DNA of 64,000 nt from Capra hircus. Lineage: Eukaryota; Chordata; Mammalia; Artiodactyla; Bovidae. The translations under genes and the position numbers were made by a program. Below the pieces are notes generated by a model that saw only the letters and a list, made by a program, of their open reading frames with translations, did no database searches and was not told the origin of the DNA. Where the stretch lies: contig NC_030820.1 in NCBI RefSeq assembly GCF_001704415.2, positions 37,492,036 through 37,556,035 of the forward strand, in the 5' to 3' direction. Of this stretch, positions 32,768 through 43,043 are shown in pieces; the first letter of the stretch is position 1, and each line of letters begins with the position of its first letter.

Positions 32768-34631
32768 AAATGTAGCATTTGGTTACAGAAAAAGTTGTTG
32801 GTCACACACAGTGCCTGGTGCTGTGAAATGCATTCACCACAGGCGCTGAGGAGCTGGGAGCTGGCAGAGGAGTCAGGCAGACAGTGAGGGGCTGCATGTC
32901 TGTACTTGAGAAGTCTGGGTGTGCTTGTGGAGACTGAAATATTGAATGAACGTTGATCAGGACCAGCTGCTAATTTGCCGGGCCCAGTGCAGGATGAGGA
33001 TGGGAGGCCCCTGGTGCAAGTTCATTAGGAATTTCAAGATGGCGCCAGCACAACAGGAAAACAAGTGGGGCTTCGGAGTACAAGGCCTGGGTGCCAACGT
33101 GGGTCACCTACAGGGACCCCAGACTCAAATATCACTGCTGTTGAGCAAGGAATGGGCACGCAAGCTAGAGCCTGGTCCAGACCTGCTCACAGGTGGGATG
33201 TGGCATTGAGGGGACATTTTCCCTGGAGCCACCATCCCGTCACGTGGGCAAAGGCTGGCATGGGAGAGATGGTGGGGAAGTACGTCAGGGTGCCCGCATC
33301 CCTTTCCCTGCGGTCAGATTCCTGTGCTCCCAAGGAGGCAGAGGGTGGCTCCCTGGGTAGGAATTCACTCTCTGGAGCCCGGAGAGAAACCAAGAGGGTT
33401 TGGTTTCTATTAGGGCCATGATGAAGGCCCACAGCTCCAGCTTCCCTTGGGAGCAGAGAGAAGCAGGCTGACTTACCCAGCTCCAGAGGCCCTCCTGCCT
33501 GCAGGATTTCTGGGAAGTTCACCTCTGGTCCTGAGAGCCACACACTCCCTGGCATCCTGGCTGCGGAACATGGAGGGGACCTGGAGACTCTGATGGCCAG
33601 AGCAGCGATGGATGCCAGCAGATGGCAGAGGCGCCAGGCCAGGCGGCAGTTGGGTTGCGCTGGAATGGGGCCGAGGACAGGAGTCCTAACCTCCTGGGTT
33701 TTCAGTGAGTCTATTCGGAGAGTGGATGGAATGCAGGAAACCGTCTCAGGGGTCTGGAGCCTGTTGATGAAGTTCAAAAGGGCCTCTTACTATTATCATC
33801 GAGTTCTCTTTCCTGGGACAAAGCTCTGTGTTTCCTAATCTTGCACTGCCCACATTTACTGAAGCAATGGGCTCAATCAATATTCAGTAAATGTTCATTG
33901 TTTTAAAAAGTTGAATTAAAAAAAAAAAACTCAGTAAAATCACGCTTGAAAAGATGAGGATACTGATAAGTAAAATGAGGTGATTCTCAGCAATAACATT
34001 ACTTTTTACAAAAGATGATTAAAACACCAGATAAAATGACCATGAAATCCTGGCCTTTGTTTCTTTTCAGAAACTGGATCTAGGCAAAAAAAAAAAAAAA
34101 AAAAAACCCACCAAACTCCAATGCTTAGGTATATTTTAAGACTGGAATTCAGCTTTTATTTAATGTCTTTTAAAGAATTCATCCCTTCAATAGTTCAAAT
34201 GAAGTTTGCTTGGTTTTATGTAAGTGAAATACCCAGACACCAGCGGGTTTTCCTGGAGAGGGCCCAGGACTTAAGGCCTGGACACTGGTTCCTATTCACT
34301 CCAGGCCGGAAAGCTGGGCACTGGATGCGACCTTAAATCTCCAGCCTTCCCTGTTCAGTGGCTCGGCCAGTCTGTGGATCTCAGATGTCTCTTTCTCCAT
34401 GTGGTCCTTTCCCCTCAGTAGTAACAGTGATGAAACAGCATGAGAGGAATGAGAAGCTGTGGGACCAGGACTCAGAAAAACAGAGAACAGCCTAGAACTT
34501 TGACTAGTGTGTTTTTCATCCATCCACAGAGACTCTTCAGCAGGGAAGAGGGGCAAGGCTCAGCATGCTCCACACCTTGTATGTTCCTCCCATGGACAAA
34601 AAGGAGTTTGCATTTCTCCATTGGTCTCACT
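32768..34631. other. Mostly unique intron sequence
   Basis: No exon of a known gene was recognised. 33187-33777 is open for 196 codons on the minus strand but shows no domain, signal or homology. A-rich runs lie at 33918-33929 and 34088-34106. Confidence 0.4.
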
Positions 34632-34848
34632 GGGGCCCCCCAGGTGGCTCTAGTGGTAAAGAACCCGCCTGTCAGTGCAGGAGACATAAGAGACATGGGT
34701 CAGTCCCTGGGCGGGAAAGATCCTCTGGAGGAGGAAATGGCAACCCACTCTAGTATTCTTGCCTGGAGAGTCCCTTGGACAGAGGAGCCTGGCGGGCTAT
34801 AGTCCAGAGGGTCGCACAGAGTCGGACACGACTGAGCACGCACACAGG
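34632..34848 (+). mobile_element. Bov-tA SINE (sense)
   Basis: From 'ccaggtggctctagtggtaa' to 'tcggacacgactgagcacgc'. It lies about 180 bp before the BANF2 last exon and in the same orientation as the gene. Confidence 0.9.
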
Positions 34849-35026
34849 CACCTCTCAGCCAGGACCAGGCTCTGGTCAGGATAGAGTTCCCATGGCCTAC
34901 GTCAGCATTTCAGGGACGGCCACTGCCCCTTGGATTTGACCTGTGTCCGATCCTTGGTTTTCTCGGGTGTCCTCACACTGGGGAAGGAAGAGAATAGCTG
35001 AGTACTTTCCTGTGTTCTCCCCACAG

Positions 35027-35173
35027 GCTTACGTCCTGTTGGGACAGTTCCTCCTGATGCACAAGAGGGAAGCCGAGTTTCAGAAGTGGCTCATCTGTTG
35101 CTGCGGAGCCACCGAGTTTGAGGCCCGGGAGTGTTCCAACTGCCTGAAGGAATGGTGCTCCTGCTTCCTGTAG
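35027..35173 (+). CDS. BANF2: BANF2 coding exon 2 (codons 43-90, stop)
   Basis: This exon encodes the C-terminal half of BAF-L. It opens with AYVLLGQF, matching AYVVLGQF of BAF directly after the same K residue, so the junction is in frame and collinear. Residues 60-64 (FQKWL) and 82-90 (LKEWCSCFL) match the BAF FREWL and LREWCDAFL blocks. Cysteines at 68, 78, 81 and 86 match those of BAF; extra ones lie at 66, 67 and 88. At positions equivalent to BAF DNA-contact residues N70 and K72 there are T71 and F73, while R76 keeps BAF R75. Acceptor 'ccccacag' ends at 35026; TAG is at 35171-35173. No frameshift. Confidence 0.96.
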   Translation, partial: AYVLLGQFLLMHKREAEFQKWLICCCGATEFEARECSNCLKEWCSCFL

Positions 35174-35320
35174 ACACAGCCTGGCCCTGAGGCGCCTCCC
35201 GGAAAACAATGCCTCTGCATCGACCCGGGCTCCAAGTCGTTATTTCCCTTTTTGCTTTATTGACACAGGTTTGTTATAAAAAACAGCTCAAGAAAATAAA
35301 AGAAGACAAATACTAGCACA
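35174..35320 (+). terminator. BANF2: BANF2 3' UTR and poly(A) signal
   Basis: Short 3' UTR after TAG. A canonical AATAAA lies at 35295-35300; cleavage is expected 10-25 bases downstream, in 'acaaatactagcaca', followed by a GT-containing stretch. The exact end is inferred. Confidence 0.8.
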
Positions 35321-35381
35321 GTGACCTCCAGATTCCACCCACAAACATTTGCCTTATGCCGATATCATGCCCGCTGTCTCT

Positions 35382-35646
35382 TGCTGCTGCTGCTGCTGCT
35401 AAGTCACTTCAGTCGTGTCCGACTCTGTGCGACCCCATAGATGGCAGCCCACCAGGCTCCTCCGTCCATGGGATTCTCCAGGCAAGAATACTGGAGTGGG
35501 TTGCCATTTCCTTCTCCAATGCATGCATGAATGCTAAGTCACTTCAGTCATGTCTGACTCTGTGTGACCCCATGGACAGCAGCCTACCAGGCTCCTCCGT
35601 CCCAGGGATTCTCCAGGCAAGAGAACTGGAGTGGGTTGCCATTTCT
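35382..35646 (-). mobile_element. Bov-A2 SINE (antisense) with (CTG)n
   Basis: Two antisense Bov-A monomers, the first preceded by a CTG run at 35382-35400, joined near 'caatgcatgcatgaatgcta'. It lies just past the BANF2 3' end. Confidence 0.93.
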
Positions 35647-35714
35647 TAGCATACATTTATCTCCAGGAATGGATAATTTTATTTTAAAATGGGAATTCAA
35701 TTTTAAGTCAGTGT

Positions 35715-36125
35715 AGTAGTTATCAACTGCTGCAGAACAAAGGAACCCAAAATGCAGCTGCTTATTAACAGGAACAGTCATTTTATCTCAGTTTCTGAGG
35801 GTCAGGAACTGAGTTGCTTGGCTGGGTGGGTCTATCTCAGGGCCCCCTGTGAGATTACAGACTGTGGGCCAGGGAGCAGATTGGCCTGGGCTGGAGAAGC
35901 CACATGGTTTCTCATGTAGCTGGTGGCCTGAGACCTCAGCTGCTCTCTGAAGGGGGCCTCTCTCAGGCTTCGATGACCTGGCTTCTAGGCTCTCCCAAAG
36001 CAGGTGACCCAGGAAGGAGTAAGAGGGCAGGAGGCCACCATCTTTCATGACCTCAACTCTCACACAGCCTCACTTCTGCCTTGATTTGTTTTTAGAACCA
36101 AGTCCCTACGTCCTCAAGGGAGAAT
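35715..36125 (-). mobile_element. Old LTR-like repeat
   Basis: 'ttatcaactgctgcagaaca', 'tttctgagggtcaggaactg' and 'ggtggcctgagacctcagct' resemble an old ERVL/MaLR-type LTR in antisense. Same family as 11600-12020. No retroviral genes. Exact family unresolved. Confidence 0.4.
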
Positions 36126-36146
36126 TAAACTTTTCTTAAAACAGCA

Positions 36147-36795
36147 AATAGTTCAGCTTAGTCAGTCGTGTCTGACTCTCTGCGACCCCATGAACCGCAG
36201 CACGCCAGGCCTCCCAGAACTCCCGGAGTCCACCCAAACCTATGTCCATCAAATCTGTGATGCCATCCAGCCATCTCATCCTCTGTCATCCCCTTCTCCT
36301 CCTGCCCTCAATGTTTCCCAGCACCAGGGTCTTTTCAAATGAGTCAGGTCTTCACATCAGACGGCCAAAGTATTGGAGTTTCGGCTTCAACATCAGTCCT
36401 TCCAATGAATACCCAGGACTGATCTCCTTTAGGATGGACTGGTTGGATCTCCTTGCAGTCCAAGGGATTCTCAAGAGTCTTCTCCAACACCACAGTTCAA
36501 AAGCATCAATTCTTCGGTGCTCAGCTTTCTTTATAGGCCAGCTCTCACATCCATCCATGACTACTGGAAAAACTATAGCCTTGACTAGATGGACCTTTGT
36601 TGACAAAGTAATATCTCTGCTTTTTAATATGCTGTCTAGGTTGGTCATAACTTTCCTTCCAAGGAGTAAGTGTCTTTTAATTTCATGGCTGCAGTCACCA
36701 TCTGCAGTGATTTTGGAGCCCCCCCAAAAAAAGTCTGACACTGTTTCCACTATTTCCGCATCTATTTGCCATGAAGTGATGGGACCGGATATCTA
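36147..36795 (-). mobile_element. Longest BovB remnant (antisense)
   Basis: About 650 bp, from 'gttcagcttagtcagtcgtg' to 'catgaagtgatgggaccgga'. The minus strand keeps a 132-codon open stretch of the RTE reverse-transcriptase C-terminal region, including 'FFWGGSKITADGDCS' and 'FELWCWRRLLRIPW', without the catalytic domain. 5'-truncated and dead. Confidence 0.92.
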
Positions 36796-36824
36796 GTGTG
36801 CAAACATTTCTAAGAGCATCACAG

Positions 36825-37105
36825 ACAAGTTTTCGAGATACAATTTACATATGGTCTAACTTGTCCTTCTCAGGTGTGTAGTCCTATGAACGTTGACAAA
36901 TGTGCTGTCCTGGACCACCACATCTTCATCCACCCCCAGAGAGTTCCTTTAATCACCCCTCACGCCTCCCCAGCCCCTGGCAACCAAGGATCTGTTTTCT
37001 GTCCTCAGAGTTTTGACCTTTCCAGAAAACCATATAAATGGAATTGCACAATATGTAGCTGTTTGAGATTGGCATCTGTCGCTTGGCATAATTCAGTGAG
37101 GGTGG
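36825..37105 (-). mobile_element. Old L1 3' fragment (antisense)
   Basis: 'gagatacaatttacatatgg', 'atgaacgttgacaaatgtgc', 'ccagcccctggcaaccaagg' and 'tataaatggaattgcacaat' match antisense L1M in order. Confidence 0.85.
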
Positions 37106-37884
37106 ATCCATGATGCAGGTTTCTTCAACTTAAGAAACTTAGCAGCTGCTGTTGGTGTCCAGCTATATCCCGTGGACAATCACTGTCCTTGGGGATAGTG
37201 CTTCCCTCAAAAGCACCGAAATCTCCTCGGCCTGAGGGGTCTCTGGCTGCAGGAGTGGGTCAGCCCACGCACAGGGAAGAGAAGAAATACCGGGAAGGTG
37301 ACACCAAGGGAGCTCTCGGTCTTGATGGAAGTTGACTGTCCAAACGCCCCAGGTCCTCTCCCCGTGGGTGGGGCAGCTCTGAGGAAGTTCCCCCAGTTCC
37401 CCAGTGGGGCTGAGCCAGGTTTCCCACAAAGAGAGGCCCCCTCTTTTTAATACCTAGCCCCACTTCCTCCCCCCTACATCCTGTGTTTCCAATAGCCTGC
37501 CCAGCCTTCCTGTAACTCCCCCTCCACCCCGACACACACACATACACACACACACACTGAAATACTCAAATTTAGAGTCTGCTTCCAGAAGAACCCTAAC
37601 TAAGACAACCGTGTTAAGACTTAATTTTAATAGAAGAAAAAAGGTGGAACAGCGCTGAAAGAATTGCTGAACTTTACTGAATTTTTTCTTCATCACTAGA
37701 TATAGTCATTTCTAAGTTCATTTCTCCTGAGTTTAAAGAATAATGTGAGGCAAACAGTAAGAGAGAGGTTAGCATCCTCAGGTTTATTTTAAACTCTGTT
37801 TTTCAATATTAGACAGTATAAACTTCCACTGGGTGGGGGGGGGGGGAAGGAAATCGACACTCACTTCTTCCCTCTCATTTTTAA
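37106..37884. other. Gene-free DNA with microsatellites
   Basis: Contains an interrupted (CA)n at 37532-37558 and a run of 12 G at 37835-37846. No exon. Confidence 0.5.
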
Positions 37885-38315
37885 ATTGGTTTTATTGTTG
37901 CTTTAAAAAAATTTTTTTTATTGTGGTATAGTTACTTTACAATGTGTTAGTTTCTATTGTACAGCAAAGAAGATCAGCTATATGTTTACATATATCCTCC
38001 TTTTTTTGAATTTCCTTTCCACTAGGTCACCACAGAGCACCGAGCAGAGTTCCCTGTGTTATGCAGTAGGCTCTCATTCTGTTTTACGCATGGTTGTATA
38101 TCTGTGTCGATGCCAGTCTCCCAGTTCATCTCACCTCCCTTTCTCCCCTTGGTGTCTGTTGTTTGTTCTCTACGTCTGTGTCTATTTCTGCTTTGCAAAT
38201 AGGTTCATCTGTACCGTTTTCTAGGTTTCACATTCATGTGTTAATATAAGATATTTGTTTTTCTCTTTCTGACTTCATTCTCTATGACAGTCTCTGGGTC
38301 CTTTTAATTTCTCAA
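37885..38315 (-). mobile_element. L1 (L1MA-like) 3' end (antisense)
   Basis: 'tttttttattgtggtatagt', 'ttctattgtacagcaaagaa', 'cagagttccctgtgttatgc' and 'ctgacttcattctctatgac' follow an artiodactyl/L1MA 3' end in antisense. Confidence 0.88.
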
Positions 38316-38531
38316 GGTTTAGAATGCGTATACGTCCTTCCCATAAGCATAACCCCTATAATTATTTAGTCTTAGTTTTATATTTAAGAGCTTATCATCA
38401 ATCTTTGTTAGTATCGTCATTTTAAAAATCATAGCCTTGTCATTCTCAAATTCTTTATTTGGATACATTTTTTGTTGGTTGAGGTGGACAGAATCAATCC
38501 ACTTCGATCGGAAAGGGTCACAGTATGCTGT

Positions 38532-38738
38532 GGGCTTTGCAGGTGGCTCAGTAGTAAAGAACTCGCCTGCCAATGCAAGAGACATAAGACACACGGGTTC
38601 GATCCCTGGGTTGGGAAGATCCCCTGGAGGAGGGCATGGCAACCCACTCCAGTGTTCTTGCCTGGAGAATTCCATGGACAGAGGAGCCTGGAGGGCTACG
38701 GTCCACAGCGTCACAGAGTTGGACAGGACTAGCATCAG
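38532..38738 (+). mobile_element. Bov-tA SINE (sense)
   Basis: From 'gggctttgcaggtggctcag' to 'agttggacaggactagca'. The open frames on both strands are SINE-derived. Confidence 0.9.
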
Positions 38739-38849
38739 GAGAGCTCTGATCGCGGTACTCAGGTGCATGGGAACTCCCTTTCAATGCCTGCTCCTGTGAG
38801 GACCATGGCCGTTGAATGGAGATCTGGTGACTCACTCCCTGTATTTCAA

Positions 38850-38990
38850 AGTCTCTCTCCAAGGTGGTACGTTCCACGGATGCTCACATTTCATTGGTCA
38901 AAGCTAGTAACATCATCCCTAACTCCAAGGGGCAAGAATTCTTCTGCATTCAGAAGAAGCAGAACTATTTGGTGACAGTAACAACCAAGA
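38850..38990 (+). repeat. Old LTR-like fragment
   Basis: 'cacatttcattggtcaaagc' and 'taactccaaggggcaagaat' resemble part of the same old LTR-type family seen at 35715. Low certainty. Confidence 0.3.
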
Positions 38991-39861
38991 CCACCCTCAT
39001 TCAATGAAGCTCATTATTGTTTCTCTGACTGCCTCCCGAGTGTTATGTTTCCTAAATTCATAACATGGTTGGGGTCTTTCTATTGCGGTCTGAGTAACTC
39101 CTTCTAACTCTGCTTCTCTAGTTCTCCTCAAGGAGACGTCGAGGAGGATTCCAAGTAAGTCAACGGGTTGGTCCAAAGACTTAAACAGCTGCATCTCCTG
39201 GGAGCTCAGGTTCTGACTGCCTAGAGTCTGTCCCTGTTGCTGCCTGCACAGCCCACCCTGAGATCAAGTCTCTGCTGAAATAGTCACGGTGTTTAGAAGT
39301 CACCTCCCTGCCCGGGATGGGAGCTGGTTGGCTCCAGGGAAGGAAGAGGGAAGTAGCTTACCCCTCACTCCCTCCCACTCTCCTCCGACACTGATGAAAT
39401 TCATCCCTTTCACCAGGTTGGGGTCCAGGATCCTGTAGGAAGGTCGGGAGCTGAGAAGCCTAGAGGAGTTGAGCCCCAGGCCGGAGGAGCCTCTGCAGAA
39501 GGACCTAGCCCAGTAGACTCGAGTAGCTGTTCCCTGTGTGGTATCATTGGTGGGACATCTGGATGAACCCTGTCCCCCCAGAGCTTCCCCATGAACACCA
39601 GGGATGCTCTGCATCAGCCATTCGATTCCTTCCATTCCGTTTTGTCTTCTTTGTAGGTAAAATTACTGGCTTCAGTTCTTCACTTCTCCCGGTATTTCCC
39701 TACCCCCATTATGTGATCGTGCAGCCTCCCTATTAAAGGAAGAGTAACTCCCAGCCCCCTTGGGAGTTATTCTCCCCAAATTTGTAACTCTCCCCCCAAA
39801 ACTACCATCCAGTGTTTTGTTGTATTTCTTTCTACTCTTTCTTCACTTGAATAGGTGTCCA
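38991..39861. other. Gene-free DNA
   Basis: No exon or named repeat recognised. Confidence 0.4.
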
Positions 39862-40215
39862 TTTGTTAATAACAGGTTTATTGAAATATATTTCACACAT
39901 CATAAAATTCACTCTTTCAAAGTGTACAATTCAGTGGCCTTTGGTGTATTCCCAGAGTTGTGCAGCCACCACTGCGATTCAATTTCAGAATATATTCATC
40001 ACCCCCAAAAGGATCTCCCACTAGCAGTTCCATTAGCTGTCACCCCTCCCTGCCCCCCAGCCTGCCCCTGGTAACCACTAATCTACCTTCTGTCTCTATA
40101 GATTTGCCTGTTCTGAACATTTCATAAAAATAGTATTGTACAGTCTGCAGGCTTTTGTGACTGGCTTCTTTCAGTGAACATAAGGTATTCAAGGCTCATC
40201 ATGGTACAGTAAGTG
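39862..40215 (-). mobile_element. Old L1 3' fragment (antisense)
   Basis: 'ggtttattgaaatatatttc', 'aaagtgtacaattcagtggc', 'ttgtgcagccaccactgcga' and 'gatttgcctgttctgaacat' match antisense L1M. Confidence 0.9.
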
Positions 40216-40429
40216 AGCGTGTTCATTTAAACAATAAATGGAGATCTCATTAAACATCAGGAAACATCTTGCTTCCTTCATTTATACATTTAAAATTTTT
40301 TCCTCATTATTAATCTTTGAAAAATACTCTTTAGTAGTTATATAACAATTCATCAGATCTATATGCAATAATGTATTGAACTGTTCCTGGTTTTGGACTT
40401 CTGGGGTTTCTATGAGCAGGTAATCATGT

Positions 40430-40498
40430 TTTATTGAATGGGTGAATGGTTTATTGGATGATTGAATGAATGCATGAGTGGATGGATGAATGAATGGA
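40430..40498. repeat. Degenerate (TGAA/TGGA)n repeat
   Basis: Tetranucleotide-like run, 'ttgaatgggtgaatgg' through 'gatggatgaatgaatgg'. Confidence 0.75.
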
Positions 40499-40669
40499 GC
40501 CTTAAACATGAATCTTTGCAGCCTTTCCGATTTCTCCTTTAGGAAGATGCTGAGAAAAGGATCTACAGTAGAGAAATGAACATTTAAAAAATTTTCATTC
40601 TTACTGCAACTGTTTTTTCTAGAAAGTTCAACCCAATCTGCTGAACGAGGTTTTAAGTTTGTCTGACCA

Positions 40670-41135
40670 CATCTCACTCCATGAGTAAAATTGAATTCCT
40701 TATCACGGCCCAGGAGGCCCTGCAGTCTGGCCTGTCCCCTGCCTAATCCCTTCTGTGTCTGCCCCCCACCCCCACCCCAGCCAAGCTGGCCTCCCTGTTG
40801 GTCACACCCACTTCTGGCAGTGGGACTGGTGGCCTCTGCACATCTGTCCCCTGTGCCTGGAGCCCTTCCCCAGCCCCTCAAGGCTCATTGCTACCTTTCA
40901 AGGCTCTGCTTAAGAGACACTTCTGTGCAAGTTCCTCCTGTTCAAAATGTCACCCCCAGCAGCCCTTGTCTCCTCCCTCAGCTTAATTTCCTATTTCTCC
41001 ATAGCACTTACCACCTTCTAATATTCTGCATAATGTGCTTATTTTGTTTATTGTTTCAACCCCCTAAAATGAACAATTTGAGCCTGGCCCAATGTCTGGC
41101 ATGGGGAGGCGTTCAATAAATAAGTGTGGAATTGA
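40670..41135 (+). mobile_element. L2 LINE 3' end (sense)
   Basis: 'aagctggcctccctgttggt', 'caaggctctgcttaagagac', 'ttctccatagcacttaccac' and 'ggcgttcaataaataagtgt' follow the L2 3' end in order. Ancient, non-coding. The 199-codon minus-strand frame partly overlapping it is chance. Confidence 0.85.
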
Positions 41136-42404
41136 GTTGGCGGCCAGCATGGAGGGCTCTCCCTATTAAATTGGGGGCTTCCTCCCCTGGAGGCTCTGTC
41201 TTCCATCAAGTCCTAGTCAATGTTCTTTCTTGACTCAGCTCTGGAGCCAACTGGCCCACCAACTGCCTTGAGGACTGTGGATTCTGCCCTGTAGTGAAAC
41301 CTGGAGGAGGCTCTCGGCCCCTGACAAACACGCCCCAGTGACTGGAGAGCACTAAGGCGAGTTACTGGAAGGAGCCCAAACCTTCCCAGGGCCCACACAG
41401 AACAGAGCGCACCAGTGACCACACAGCCCCCTGGCCTTGGAGCCGCCTGTCAGGGCCTGGTGTCTTCACTAGCCTCCAGAGAGCAGCTCCAACCCAGACA
41501 CAGATGGGAGCCCCCAGTCTCTGCAGAGCAGGCGGCTTCCTGGTGCACACAGCACGTTAAGTGGGGGAGAAGAAGCCCCCACAGTAAGCTGGGACTCCCC
41601 TCTTGGCCAGACTGGCAAAGCAGCACGGCATTCCTCAGGGGCCTCCCATTGTGGGCCACTTCCGGCCAGTCTCCCAGGGGCTTCCAGGGCAGCCAGAGGA
41701 TCAAAATCCCCAAATCCACATGGCGATGTTTTTAAAGGACCCATGAGTCAGTAGACGCTGACGCTTCATCATTTATGGTCTTGGGATTGGTCCTGAGCCA
41801 AGGAAGCACATTCATAAATGGCCCCAACCCCACAGCCACCCCCCAGGTCACCCCCGCCAGCAGGCTGGCCCACCAGGAGGGCCAAAGGGCTTCCCTCCTG
41901 ATCTGCCCCATAAATCCACTGTCCACCCAGAACCCCCTGCCCAGCCCCAGGACCCAGCCACTGTGGAGGGGGCCACTTGGTCCTTGCTGGGAACATTTCT
42001 GGAATTCGTCCTTCAGAATGACTATTAACCCTCAAGATATACTCTTAAATATTCCCAGTGGGTCAAATCTACATCTTCTGAAGGTCCATTTGAATTTGGG
42101 GGGGAAATAAAGTTATTTAGAGCAAAGTCTGGTGAATAGGATGAGTGATTGAGTTGTGGAACACGATTGTTTAGAATTCCCCATTAAAGTGTGTAATGTA
42201 CACAGAGAAAGACACACAAATTATAAATAGGCAGCTTGGTGGGTTTTAGGGAATGGAATACAGCCCAGGTGGAGAACAGGTTTCTACCGGCAGCCAGGAG
42301 GCCCTTCAAGCCCCTTCAGATAGGTCTGCCTTCCACAGGCTATCCTGACTTCTAGCAGTAGAGACAGTTTAGCCTGCTCTTGAACTTGACGCAATGGGAG
42401 CCTG
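41136..42404. other. Gene-free DNA
   Basis: GC-rich, with overlapping chance open frames on both strands. No exon, no named repeat. Confidence 0.4.
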
Positions 42405-42680
42405 CAATGTGTACACTTCTGTGCCTGGCTCTTTCCATGCTTGTTTGCAGGATTCATGCATGCTAATGAAGGCACAACTCTTTCTTTTTCGTGACTATAT
42501 ACTATTCCGCTACACAACTGGACTAGCTTGTTTATTGACAAATAGTGCTGCAGAGAACATTCTTGTACCTGTCTTTTGGTGGATGTATTCTCATTTGGGC
42601 ATATACCCGGAGCAGAAGTGCTGGCTCACAGGGCATATGTGTATTTAGCATTCCCAGACACTGCAAAACATTTCATTGTG
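42405..42680 (-). mobile_element. Old L1 fragment (antisense)
   Basis: 'gcttgtttattgacaaatag', 'tgctgcagagaacattcttg' and 'ttgggcatatacccggagca' match antisense L1 ORF2/3' UTR sequence. Confidence 0.75.
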
Positions 42681-42849
42681 AGACACAGTAACATAAACAT
42701 TTCTTGAGAGGCTTGGATCTTGGGACTGGCACAGTGTACCTCTCATATTGGCATTTCAGGCTCCCTATCTCTCCCTAAACCCCAAGATTCCAGAGCACCC
42801 ATCCAGGGAAGTCTTCATTTAAAGTTTTAGCTTTTTGTTCATCGTGGAC

Positions 42850-43043
42850 TTTTTGCGTAAAGCATCTGCCTACAATGTGGGAGACCCGGGTTCAATCCCT
42901 GGGTCAGGAAGATCCCCTGGAGAAGGAAATGGCAACCCACTCCAGTATTCTTGCCTGGAAAATACCATGGACAGAGGAATCTGGTAGGCTACAGTCCACG
43001 GGGTCGCAAAGAGTCAGACACGACTGAGTGACTTTCTTTCTTT
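42850..43043 (+). mobile_element. Bov-tA SINE (sense), head truncated
   Basis: Starts within the tRNA-like head ('tttttgcgtaaagcatctgc') and ends at 'acacgactgagtgactttct' with a TTTC tail. Confidence 0.88.

Larger units (their letters stand above)
29196..35026 (+). other. BANF2: BANF2 intron
   Basis: A 5,831-bp GT-AG intron. The acceptor is preceded by 'ctgtgttctccccacag'. It contains Bov-A2 (30062), L1 pieces (30545, 31695), a MIR, Bov-tA (31943, 34632) and BovB (32379) copies. 32768-34631 is mostly unique, with an A19-type run near 34088-34106. Confidence 0.9.
29067..35320 (+). other. BANF2: BANF2 gene, coding part (two exons)
   Basis: Extent from the first visible splice acceptor to the likely cleavage region. 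Exon 29067-29195 holds three 5' UTR bases and codons 1-42. The intron is 29196-35026 (GT...AG, phase 0). The last exon starts at 35027 and ends after the AATAAA at 35295-35300. The joined product is 90 residues, one longer than BAF (BANF1), and collinear with it without gaps after the N-terminus. The intron carries Bov-A2, L1, Bov-tA and BovB insertions. The promoter and first exon are not in view. Confidence 0.93.

Noticed and set aside
36352..36750. Minus-strand frame with reverse-transcriptase C-terminal sequence
   Set aside because: BovB remnant lacking the catalytic core. Not a functional gene.
40282..40881. 199-codon minus-strand open frame
   Set aside because: It runs through the antisense of a TGAA-type simple repeat and an L2 3' end, so the frame is accidental.
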